Made by a program: the position numbers and the translations under genes. The notes beneath the pieces were generated by a model. The model was not told the DNA's origin. It saw only the letters and a list, made by a program, of their open reading frames with translations, and ran no database searches. Of a stretch of DNA of 64,000 nucleotides, positions 24,255-32,893 are shown piece by piece. The stretch's first letter is position 1. Every line of letters starts with the position of its first letter. This DNA comes from JAJRPT01 sp964465945 (lineage in GTDB: Bacteria > Bacteroidota > Ignavibacteria > Kapaibacteriales > UBA2268). Location of the stretch: NCBI GenBank assembly GCA_964465945.1, contig CAYXMM010000015.1, positions 1 through 64,000 on the forward strand, written 5' to 3'.

Positions 24255-25511
24255 ATGCTTTTAATTATTTTATTAAATATACTTTTTTCACAACAAAAAC
24301 TAACTGAAAACACAGCGAATTTTGACTATATAGTAAATTCAAAAGGAGTGATTGCCTTTGATTCTATTCACGGATATATGCGCTATCCAAAAACAGCAAG
24401 AAGTAACTTCTTTTATTCAATTTCTCATGTATTTACAGGAATAAATGCCACAAGTGACGACACAATTTATTCTTCAAATTTTGGCAAGTATTCTGACAAT
24501 TTAGAAGTAGGAAAAGCAAATATTGTTGATAAAGAAAAATACTTTATTTATGAGTCTAAATATTTTAATAAAACAACGGGTAAATCTCAAATAGGTAATT
24601 ATGATTACCCACTTTATAAGACACAATCTAATTTACCTGGAATTTATTTTGATAACCAAGTCGACAGGAATACAAACACTAAAAGTGTTTTTATTCAATC
24701 AAATAATGACCTTTTCACAATTTACCATCAGAAATTTAGCAATGGCAATATAGAATATCAATTAAGAACTTTAAATTTTAAAAATAAAGACTTTTTTATA
24801 GTCGAAGTAAAAATAATAAATAATTTAGATTACGACTTGACTAATTGCTATTTTTCGCCATTATTAGACCCCGATATAACACTTGAAAATGAAGAGTTCA
24901 CAGATGCTAAACTCAACAACGCAAAAGTTGTAGGGGAGACACTCTGTTTTTATAACAGCAATGGTTATTCTGCAACTACAAAATATTGTGGCTTTAAATA
25001 TATTCAAAAATCTTATCAAAAAAATGGTAATTATATATTTAATAAGTCCGAACAGTTTCAAAATGTAAATTATTCAGTTTTTAACTCTGACACTTATTAT
25101 AATACTCAACCATTTTATAAAATATTTCTATTAAATCAAGATAGCATCTATTTAAGCGATGTAAAAGCAATGGCTTCCGTAGGTCCTTTTAATTTTAACA
25201 AAAATGATACTTGTGTTTTTACTTATTCGATAGGTTTTGCCGACCCAGTTTTCGATGAAATTAACAATGAAGTAAGTAATATGAAAAACTTATTAGATTT
25301 GTTGAATGAAGCTGAGAGCTTTTACTATAATGAATTATTTAGCTTTGCATTAGATGTTCCTATTGAATTTCAGATTTATAATAAAATTTGCTTTGATTTA
25401 ATAAATTTTAAGTTTATTGAATACAAATTTCCTTTAAAAAATGGAAAATATTTGATTTTAATAAAAAAAGGAAATAAATTTGTATTAGAAGAAAAATTAA
25501 TGGTAGAATAA
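24255..25511 (+). CDS. Exported protein of unknown function, coupled to the AAA ATPase gene
   Basis: A 418-residue protein with a short hydrophobic signal (MLLIILLNILFSQQK). The frame extends upstream to 24144, but that extension lies in the pth antisense region and would bury the signal, so the ATG at 24255 is preferred. The protein is rich in Tyr, Asn and Phe, with predicted beta-strand character and no motif I recognise; there are no repeats or T9SS domain. A middle region reads LTNCYFSPLLDPDITLENEE. The stop codon is immediately followed by the TTG start of the AAA ATPase gene, so the two are co-translated. It may be a periplasmic or surface sensor or cargo for that ATPase, but this is only a guess. 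Confidence 0.55.
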   Translation: MLLIILLNILFSQQKLTENTANFDYIVNSKGVIAFDSIHGYMRYPKTARSNFFYSISHVFTGINATSDDTIYSSNFGKYSDNLEVGKANIVDKEKYFIYESKYFNKTTGKSQIGNYDYPLYKTQSNLPGIYFDNQVDRNTNTKSVFIQSNNDLFTIYHQKFSNGNIEYQLRTLNFKNKDFFIVEVKIINNLDYDLTNCYFSPLLDPDITLENEEFTDAKLNNAKVVGETLCFYNSNGYSATTKYCGFKYIQKSYQKNGNYIFNKSEQFQNVNYSVFNSDTYYNTQPFYKIFLLNQDSIYLSDVKAMASVGPFNFNKNDTCVFTYSIGFADPVFDEINNEVSNMKNLLDLLNEAESFYYNELFSFALDVPIEFQIYNKICFDLINFKFIEYKFPLKNGKYLILIKKGNKFVLEEKLMVE

Positions 25512-27461
25512 TTGAAAATTAATCAAAAGTACATAAAGATATTTAATGAATATAAACTTGACGCACAAAACGGCAATGGTAACATACTCATTATTGAAGG
25601 TGAAAATGGAGTCGGGAAAACCTATTTAATCAAGCAATTTATTAAAGAATGTAATAACCAAGAAAATAGCATTCTCAATGTTTATGTTCAAAATGAGGCA
25701 CCAATCGGTGAAATAAATGTTAGAAATTTACAACCTCTAAAACCCTTTGCGAAAGCTCTCGAAGTAATAATTGAAAGTAAGAATATAACTGCAAAAAAAC
25801 AACTCGCTGTTAATATGAGTTTAACAGCATTGACAGCACTACCATTCATTGGCGATGTCTTCTATGCTGCAAAAGAACTCTCAAGAGATTGGAAACAATA
25901 CAAAAAAGAAAAGACTAAAGAAGAACTTGAAGTTGAAGAAAATAGGGCAGATGAGCTTATTAATGCCTTTGCCTTCAAAGCTGAAAAAGAACCACTTGTT
26001 ATTATTATAGATAATGCTCAATATATTGATTCTTCTTCAGTTGAGCTACTTCATAAACTTAAATTTAAAATTAGAAATTTAAATATTCTCCTTGTGTTAT
26101 CATTTAACACAAGTGAAGTGCTAGATCCACAAATCCCTTTTTACCATTTTAATTCAAGTGCTAAAGATTTAGAACGAGTTGCTCTAAAAAACTATGATTT
26201 AGATATAACTAAGGAATTATCAAAATTATACATTAAAAACTATCAAGAAAACGATGAATTCGACCAATGGCTATTCGGCAAAACAATAGGCAATGCTAGC
26301 GAACTTTTTGAATTTTATGACTACTTCAAAGGAATTGAATTATTTGATAAAGATGGCGAACTTCTTATTAACTTAAATTCTGATTTAATTCCAACATCGT
26401 CAAAAGCTGCGTTAGCTGTCTCTTTGTCAAAACTCACAAGCCAAGAAAAAGATATTTTAGCTACTGCTGCAAGTGAAGGTTATGAGTTTTCCACCATATT
26501 GCTTGCTGATGTCTATAATGTTGATATTTTGAAGCTAATTAGGAAATTAAAAACAATCCAAGAAGAAAGTAAAATAATCAGAAGTATTGGCTCATATAAG
26601 AGATACGGGACCAAAACTACAGTTTATCAATTTAACCAAGTCTTTTATTACAATTACTTTAATGAGTATTTAGAAGAAGAGGAAAAGGAAAACATTCATA
26701 GCCGAATAAGCAATTTTCTTCGTAAACAAATAGTCAATATCGACAACCCAGAAGAGAAAAAAGAAATAATGACAAATATTATTTCACATTCTCAATTAAG
26801 TGGCGATGTCGAGCTAATCGAAAAAACTTATCAAGAACTTACTGAAATCGCAAAATCAACTGGTGATGTAGAGCTTCTTAAAACATTAGGTCAAGCAAAC
26901 TCAGGGTCAAAAATTAATATCGAACAAATTGATAGTAATTTTATTGGTAATGGGCTATCTGGCTCAGGTGGTAGTCTTTCTTTTTCAGATGTTCGACGGC
27001 TAATGATTAGAGATTTCCATAAAGGAGAATTTCAAAAATCAATTCAATTAGGAAACGAGTATTTTAAAGCAGAGTTTGAATATTTAACAAGCTCAGAAAA
27101 AGTCCTACTACTTTGTATGACCGCAAAAGTTGAAATAAATTCTGGCGATATTATTAACGCAAAAGCACATTTATCAGAAGCTGAAAAACTTCTCGAAAAA
27201 GAAGATAACAAAAGCTTAAGTTGCTTATTTCTAAATATTAATTCAGCCCTTCAAAACAAACAAGGGCATTACGCAAGGGCAAGGAAATATCTAAAACGTG
27301 CCGCTGATTTAGCTATTGAATTACCCGCTGAATTACGGCTCTTAACTTTAAGTAATATCTCTGTTCTTCTCGAAAAAGAAGATAATGCCGAAGCCAAAAT
27401 TTATAAAGACGCTGCTAAAAAATTACAAGAAGAATTAGAATTTAATAACTGGTGGAATTAG
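25512..27461 (+). CDS. AAA/STAND-type ATPase with TPR-like C-terminus
   Basis: A 649-residue cytoplasmic protein. The Walker A motif GENGVGKT is at residues 30-37 and a Walker B-like VIIIDNAQYID at about 162-172, as in AAA_16/MalT-like ATPases. Between about 100 and 130 a hydrophobic stretch (LTALTALPFIGDVFYAAKEL) may touch the membrane. The C-terminal third is helical with TPR-like pairs (RMDFHKGEFQKS-type spacing, LCMTAKVEINSGDIINAKAH, NKQGHYARARKYLKRAADLA). No DNA-binding or effector domain is evident. The TTG start directly follows the stop of the upstream secreted-protein gene, and no ATG exists before the P-loop. Confidence 0.65.
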   Translation: MKINQKYIKIFNEYKLDAQNGNGNILIIEGENGVGKTYLIKQFIKECNNQENSILNVYVQNEAPIGEINVRNLQPLKPFAKALEVIIESKNITAKKQLAVNMSLTALTALPFIGDVFYAAKELSRDWKQYKKEKTKEELEVEENRADELINAFAFKAEKEPLVIIIDNAQYIDSSSVELLHKLKFKIRNLNILLVLSFNTSEVLDPQIPFYHFNSSAKDLERVALKNYDLDITKELSKLYIKNYQENDEFDQWLFGKTIGNASELFEFYDYFKGIELFDKDGELLINLNSDLIPTSSKAALAVSLSKLTSQEKDILATAASEGYEFSTILLADVYNVDILKLIRKLKTIQEESKIIRSIGSYKRYGTKTTVYQFNQVFYYNYFNEYLEEEEKENIHSRISNFLRKQIVNIDNPEEKKEIMTNIISHSQLSGDVELIEKTYQELTEIAKSTGDVELLKTLGQANSGSKINIEQIDSNFIGNGLSGSGGSLSFSDVRRLMIRDFHKGEFQKSIQLGNEYFKAEFEYLTSSEKVLLLCMTAKVEINSGDIINAKAHLSEAEKLLEKEDNKSLSCLFLNINSALQNKQGHYARARKYLKRAADLAIELPAELRLLTLSNISVLLEKEDNAEAKIYKDAAKKLQEELEFNNWWN

Positions 27462-27492
27462 AAGCGATATAATACCTTAACTTTATATTACA

Positions 27493-27918
27493 TTAACTTT
27501 TAAACTCCATTGTCCTTTCTTTCGTGGCTTTGTCAGGTATCATACAAACATCATATTTACCTGTGAATTTATATCTGTTCTTTGCAAACATATCATAAAA
27601 GAAATTTCTAATAAATTTTGGAATGATATAAAATATACTCAATACCCTATACCAACCACCAAGATAAGAGCAAACTTTCAAAACAGCATCGGACTTAATC
27701 CAGATTCTTCCAGATTTCTTACCTACTAATATTACTGAATCTATACCCATTAAACTTGAATCTGACTTCATTATAAACTCAGCAAATTCGCTTTGCAATG
27801 AAGCAAACTTCATTGACCTATTTTGTGTCTCATTTGAAACAATAAAATTTACTGCCCAGTTACAAGTAGGACAATGCCCGTCATAAAGTAAAATATATTC
27901 ATCTATAATAGTTTTCAT
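27493..27918 (-). CDS. DCC family (DUF393) thiol-disulfide-like protein
   Basis: A 141-residue protein with the family hallmark LLYDGHCPTCNWAVNFIV, containing the CxxC (Cys17 and Cys20) and preceding DG. A middle SVILVGKKSGRIWIKSDAVL and a later YRVLSIFYIIPKFIRNFFYD are also typical. DCC proteins are predicted thioredoxin-fold oxidoreductases of unknown substrate. Its start overlaps the 3' end of the upstream histidine kinase gene by four bases, so they are probably translated together, although a functional link is not known. Confidence 0.85.
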   Translation of the reverse strand: MKTIIDEYILLYDGHCPTCNWAVNFIVSNETQNRSMKFASLQSEFAEFIMKSDSSLMGIDSVILVGKKSGRIWIKSDAVLKVCSYLGGWYRVLSIFYIIPKFIRNFFYDMFAKNRYKFTGKYDVCMIPDKATKERTMEFKS

Positions 27919-29831
27919 CTTAATTCATAATATGTTAGTGGATAAGTTAATTTAATCGTTGTCCCCTTATTTTCAATTGAATTAACTTCAATAGTTCCGT
28001 TTAATGTACTTACATAACGCTTAGTAAGTGCTAACCCTAAACCAGTACCTTCTTTTGCTCCAATATTTCCACCTCTAAAAAATGGCTCAAATAAATGTTT
28101 CATATCTTTTTCTGGTATTCCTATACCTTCATCACTAATAATAATAATTAAGTTACTATCAATAATAAATATTTGAATTATAATATTGGTGTCTTTTTCT
28201 GAATACTTTGAAGCATTCTTGACAATATCTCTAATAATAAGATTTTGCAATCTTTCATCGGAGTTTATAATAAGTTGTTTATACTCGCATTCTAACTTAT
28301 AATTATGATTGACTTTGTCAATTGATTTCATTTCAGAAAAAATATCTTTAACTGTTTCTAAAATATCAAACTTATTCAAATTAACTTGAAGCAACTGAGT
28401 TTCAGTTTTGCCTATCCTAATTACATTTTCTAACAAATTAGTCATTGTTTGAACAGATGATTGAATTTTACTAATATTCTTATTGAAATTCTCATTATCT
28501 TGAATTTTATAAAAATGTTCTAATATATAAGTTGATGATAAGATTACTGTCAAAGGTGTTCTATATTCGTGTGAAATCATTGACACAAATCTTGTTCTCA
28601 GTATATTGTATTCTCTTTCCATCGCTAAAGACTTTTCTAATTCAGTCTTAGTTTTTATAAGTTCGTATTCCGTTTTGATTTTCTCTTCAATTTCAACTCT
28701 AAGCTCAGTCATTGCATCTTCCAACTGAGAAGTTCTTTCCAATACCATACCTCTTAGTTGCCCCTCTATTTCTTCGGCTTCTTTCTCCTTTCTTTTTCTT
28801 TCGCTAATATCTCTTGATATGTTAATTAAAAACTTAAAATGAGAATACTCGATATAAGATATTCTATTCTCAACATAAATAATTGAACCATCTTTTTTAA
28901 TATGTTCTGATTCAAAAATCGCAAATTTATTATCTATTACCCTCTTAATTCGTTCTGCTAACAGCGGTTTCATCTCATCAGATACCAAATCGCTGTATTT
29001 CATTGATTTAATTTTGTCTTCAGATAAATCAAACCTTAATAATCCAGTTTTGTTAACTTCTAAAATATTTTCATCAGCATCTAAGATAATTATAGAATCA
29101 TTTGCCTCATCAAAAATAGTTTTAAACCTTAGTAATGACAGCTCTAAATTTTCTTGAACTTTTTCGCGTTTTTCTGCTTCTGAGATAAGTTGCTTATTTA
29201 ACAACATATATTTTTGATTATCGAAGATGATTTTCTTAACATTCTTTTCATTCTCTTTAAATTTATTTTTAAATGAACTAGCGAAATTGTTAACCAAGTA
29301 TGAAGATAAGACACAAATAATGATAAACGAAACTATAAAAGTATTTTCTGAGATGAAAGACGTGTCTTTAATATTAATTATAATCATGTTGCTCAAAAGT
29401 AATAAGCTTAAAATCACAATAATTAAGTTTATTAGAGAAATTACACGATTTGTTAAGTAAGCAATATAAATAATTAAGACATAAAACAACATAACATAAT
29501 TATAGCCATTTAAAATAAAATAAACAGCACTTACATATAAAAGTAAAGAGAATAAAGCAATTTTATATTTATAATACTTAAAGCTTAAACTTGAAGTAAT
29601 AGTTAAATAAATAAAGCACACCAGCAAAACAATAATATGTGAGGAAAAATGTTGGTGTATAGTATATTCTATTACTAATAACACAAATAATAAAAGAGTA
29701 GAAAATAATTCAATTTGATGAATTAAATTAAATATAAGTTTTTTATAATCGTTTTGATTATCTAAATTTGCTTTTAATATATTTTTAATTAGATTTTTCA
29801 AATGTATTGATTGATTTTTAAACTTATACAA
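27915..29831 (-). CDS. Membrane PAS sensor histidine kinase
   Basis: A 638-residue hybrid-free histidine kinase. Order: a block of membrane helices (about 38-185), a coiled segment, a PAS domain (about 230-345, FDEANDSIIILDADENILEV), a coiled coil, the phosphoacceptor helix with His at about 418 in VSMISHEYRTPLTVI, and a catalytic ATPase domain (about 520-635) with the N-box NLIIRDIVKNASKYS and G-boxes DEGIGIPE and GTGLGLAL. No response regulator is adjacent; the next gene is a DCC protein overlapping by four bases. The signal is unknown. Confidence 0.9.
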   Translation of the reverse strand: MYKFKNQSIHLKNLIKNILKANLDNQNDYKKLIFNLIHQIELFSTLLLFVLLVIEYTIHQHFSSHIIVLLVCFIYLTITSSLSFKYYKYKIALFSLLLYVSAVYFILNGYNYVMLFYVLIIYIAYLTNRVISLINLIIVILSLLLLSNMIIINIKDTSFISENTFIVSFIIICVLSSYLVNNFASSFKNKFKENEKNVKKIIFDNQKYMLLNKQLISEAEKREKVQENLELSLLRFKTIFDEANDSIIILDADENILEVNKTGLLRFDLSEDKIKSMKYSDLVSDEMKPLLAERIKRVIDNKFAIFESEHIKKDGSIIYVENRISYIEYSHFKFLINISRDISERKRKEKEAEEIEGQLRGMVLERTSQLEDAMTELRVEIEEKIKTEYELIKTKTELEKSLAMEREYNILRTRFVSMISHEYRTPLTVILSSTYILEHFYKIQDNENFNKNISKIQSSVQTMTNLLENVIRIGKTETQLLQVNLNKFDILETVKDIFSEMKSIDKVNHNYKLECEYKQLIINSDERLQNLIIRDIVKNASKYSEKDTNIIIQIFIIDSNLIIIISDEGIGIPEKDMKHLFEPFFRGGNIGAKEGTGLGLALTKRYVSTLNGTIEVNSIENKGTTIKLTYPLTYYELR

Positions 29832-29880
29832 AAGTAAATTAATAAGATTTTTAATTAAGACAAAATACTATTAGATAATT

Positions 29881-30438
29881 ATGTCAAAAAAAATTATAGT
29901 ACCTATTGCAAATGGTAGTGAAGAGCTCGAAACAATCTCAATCGTGAATATCCTAAGACGTGCTGGTATTGAAGTTATTATTTTTTCAATAGATGAAATT
30001 GTAAGTTGTGCCAGAGGTATAAAACTTATATCAGATATTCAAGATATTTCTACAATAGATCCAAATGATTATGATGGAATTGTTATTCCAGGAGGTATAC
30101 TCGGAGTTCAAAACTTATCTAATGATAATCAAATAGTCCTTCTTATCAAAGAATTTATTCGATTAAATAAATTAGTAGGAGCAATATGCGCTGCCCCATC
30201 TATTTTAGCAGAGCATAACTTATTTCCAAAAGAAATAAAACTTACTTCACATCCTTCTGTTAAAGAAAAACTTCATAAATATGAATATTTAGAAGATGCT
30301 GTTGTTGAGTATGACAACTTCATTACTTCAAGAGGTGCCGGAACAGCGTTAGATTTCAGTTTTGCCATAGTTGAATATTTAATAGGTGAAGAAGTTGCTT
30401 TGAAAATTAAAGAAAATATTTTATATAACATTGATTGA
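29881..30438 (+). CDS. DJ-1/PfpI family protein
   Basis: A 185-residue protein of the DJ-1/YajL branch. It begins KKIIVPIANGSEELETISIV with the conserved Glu15 and has the reactive Cys103 in VGAICAAPSILAEH, the nucleophile-elbow position of the family. Members are described as glyoxalase/deglycase-like or chaperone/redox sensors, and the activity is debated. The stop codon overlaps the next gene's ATG by one base (TGATG), so it is translationally coupled to the patatin-like barrel protein. Confidence 0.92.
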   Translation: MSKKIIVPIANGSEELETISIVNILRRAGIEVIIFSIDEIVSCARGIKLISDIQDISTIDPNDYDGIVIPGGILGVQNLSNDNQIVLLIKEFIRLNKLVGAICAAPSILAEHNLFPKEIKLTSHPSVKEKLHKYEYLEDAVVEYDNFITSRGAGTALDFSFAIVEYLIGEEVALKIKENILYNID

Positions 30439-32786
30439 TGAAAAAATTAATAATTTGTGCTATTCTATTTTTAAGTTTAAATCCTTTAATTTCAAAGGAA
30501 AAAATTGCTCTTGTATTAAGTGGGGGCGGAGCAAGAGGAATATCACAAATTGGTGTCATTAAAGCCCTCGAAGAAATGGGTATCAAGCCAGACTATATCG
30601 TAGGCACAAGTATCGGCTCAATAGTAGGAGGTATGTACGCTTCTGGTTATAAAAGTAATGAAATTGACTCTATTTTCCGATTAGAAAAGTTTTCTAACCT
30701 ATTTAGTTTATCAAATGAAGTTGAAAGAAACGAATTGTTCCTTTACCAAAAGCAAATGGAACAACGAAATTCAGTAAAATTGAACTTTGACGACTTTGAA
30801 TTTGAAGTGCCTAAATCTATTTCACTAGGAACAAAATTCGACCTTATCTTAAGAGAAATCTTCTGGAATGCACCTTTTAAATCTGAATATAGTTTTGACA
30901 ATTTAAGATACAAGTTTAGAGCAGTTTGTACTGATTTAATTACGGGCAATTCTGTTATTCTGAAAGATGGCGATATAACACAAGCCGTTAAAGCAAGTGC
31001 ATCAATTCCACTCCGATTTCCTCCAATAGAAAAAGATTCTATGTTACTTGTCGATGGAGGAATTAAAAGTAACGTGCCTATACTTGTAGCCAAAGAGCTT
31101 AAACCAGACATTATTATTGCTGTGAACACAAGTTCAACCTTACTTGATAAAAAACAACTACAAGAACCGTGGAATATTGCTGATCAAGTTGTGTCTATTT
31201 TAATAAAGGATAGAACAGATTCCTTGCTCAAACTAGCTGACTTCGTCATTGAACCAAAAATTGGGGAACATAATAATTTAGACTTTACAAATATTGACTA
31301 CTTAATACAACAAGGATATTTAGAAGCGAAAAAAATCCTTTCTAACTTTCAAAACAAAAATAATGAAAACAAAATAGAAATTATTGAGTTTGATATTATT
31401 AATATTAATAACAATAAAGTTCTGTTTAAGGGGAGACAAGAAATAAATAGTGATATTCAAGAGATTAGTCTATTTTTTAAACAATTTTTAAAAAAGAAAG
31501 GATATGATTTCGCTAAAATTAATTCGATAAAAAAAGACTCGTTAACGAGTTTTTACAAAGTATACGCTGATTTAGGCGAAATAACTAAAATTGAAATAAT
31601 TGGTAAACAAAGCCAAGGTTTAATAAAAAGAGAAATAACATTTGAAGTTGGAGAAATACTTAAAACAGAAGACTTGCTATCAACTTATGAAAACATAAAA
31701 AATTCTGGATTTTTTAAGAATGTTGAATTTACTTTTGAATACAATGCCCCTGGTTACACAATTTTAATTGATTATGAAGAAAATCCTAATCAAAATTTGC
31801 TTTTGGGCTTAAACATAAACAATGAACGCTACACTAGATTAAATTCAGAGTTTTTTCAAAACAATATACTAAGTAATGGTGGATTTGCCTCAGTTAGAAT
31901 GACACTCGGAGCAAGAGATACAGACTTTTACTTGCACTTTGAAAACCCACGAATCAGCAATACAATTTTTAATTTAAAGTTACTCACTTATTATAACAAA
32001 AACTATATTTATACTTATAAAAATGTAAGTAGCGACAACTTATCCTTCAATCAATTTAAAAGAGAAGTTGACAATGAATATTATGAAGAAAGGTATGGAT
32101 TTAAAGCACACTTAGGAACGTTACTCTGGAAATTTGGAACTATATCCGCAGAGTATAGGTATGAAAAACAAAGATACAACTTTATAAAAGCAAATGAAAG
32201 CGAGTTTTATAACTTATCAACAATCAAATTAGAAACAATAGTTGATACAGAAAACAATCCATTTTTTTCAGACAAAGGATTATATTTTAACTTTTCTTTA
32301 GAATCAAATTTAACAAATGATAAAAAGAATAGGTTTATTAAATCACAAATTCAGCTAAGGCAAAACTATAGAATCAATCGTTTTATCATTACACCAAATA
32401 TTCATTTTGGTGTAGCAGATAATTTACTCCCTTTACCTGAACAATTCAGTATAGGCGGACAGAATAACTTCTATGGATATAGACAATATGACAGAAGGGG
32501 CAGACAATATTTTAACTTTAACTTTGAAGTGAAATACGTATCTCCAATTAAAATATTCTTTGACACCTACTTATCACTTAGATATGATTTAGGTTCAATC
32601 TGGCAAACCCCTCAAGATATTAAAATCTCAGAATTAGATAATGGAATAGGAGGTGCTATTGAAGTTAATTCTCCTATTGGTCCAATTTCTATCGCATTAG
32701 GAAAAGCATTTTACTTTGTTAAAAATCCAAATAGTGTCGTAAGTGGACCCTTATTATTATACTTCTCAGTTGGAACAAAATTTTAG
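30438..32786 (+). CDS. Patatin-like phospholipase with POTRA and outer-membrane barrel (type Vd secretion)
   Basis: A 782-residue outer-membrane protein of the PlpD/type Vd kind. After a signal (to about residue 20) comes a patatin lipase domain: oxyanion GGGARG at 29-34, the catalytic GTSIG with Ser58, and Asp206 in LLVDGGIKSNVP, so the Ser-Asp dyad is complete. A POTRA-like segment (about 375-455) precedes a BamA/FhaC-type 16-strand barrel domain that ends in Phe (SVGTKF), as expected for Bam recognition. The lipase is probably exposed or kept in the periplasm and acts on phospholipid. A TTG one codon upstream (30435) is possible but the ATG overlapping the DJ-1 stop is preferred. Confidence 0.88.
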   Translation: MKKLIICAILFLSLNPLISKEKIALVLSGGGARGISQIGVIKALEEMGIKPDYIVGTSIGSIVGGMYASGYKSNEIDSIFRLEKFSNLFSLSNEVERNELFLYQKQMEQRNSVKLNFDDFEFEVPKSISLGTKFDLILREIFWNAPFKSEYSFDNLRYKFRAVCTDLITGNSVILKDGDITQAVKASASIPLRFPPIEKDSMLLVDGGIKSNVPILVAKELKPDIIIAVNTSSTLLDKKQLQEPWNIADQVVSILIKDRTDSLLKLADFVIEPKIGEHNNLDFTNIDYLIQQGYLEAKKILSNFQNKNNENKIEIIEFDIININNNKVLFKGRQEINSDIQEISLFFKQFLKKKGYDFAKINSIKKDSLTSFYKVYADLGEITKIEIIGKQSQGLIKREITFEVGEILKTEDLLSTYENIKNSGFFKNVEFTFEYNAPGYTILIDYEENPNQNLLLGLNINNERYTRLNSEFFQNNILSNGGFASVRMTLGARDTDFYLHFENPRISNTIFNLKLLTYYNKNYIYTYKNVSSDNLSFNQFKREVDNEYYEERYGFKAHLGTLLWKFGTISAEYRYEKQRYNFIKANESEFYNLSTIKLETIVDTENNPFFSDKGLYFNFSLESNLTNDKKNRFIKSQIQLRQNYRINRFIITPNIHFGVADNLLPLPEQFSIGGQNNFYGYRQYDRRGRQYFNFNFEVKYVSPIKIFFDTYLSLRYDLGSIWQTPQDIKISELDNGIGGAIEVNSPIGPISIALGKAFYFVKNPNSVVSGPLLLYFSVGTKF

Positions 32787-32893
32787 CAAAGAATCAATTT
32801 TATCAAATTATTTTGTTAACTTAGTAAGTTAATTTTTATCAAAAAGAAAATATAATAATTTATAAACTTAACAATATAAACGCAGGAGTCAAA

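Noticed and set aside
30435..30437. A TTG start for the patatin-like protein
   Set aside because: The following ATG overlaps the upstream stop in the usual TGATG arrangement.
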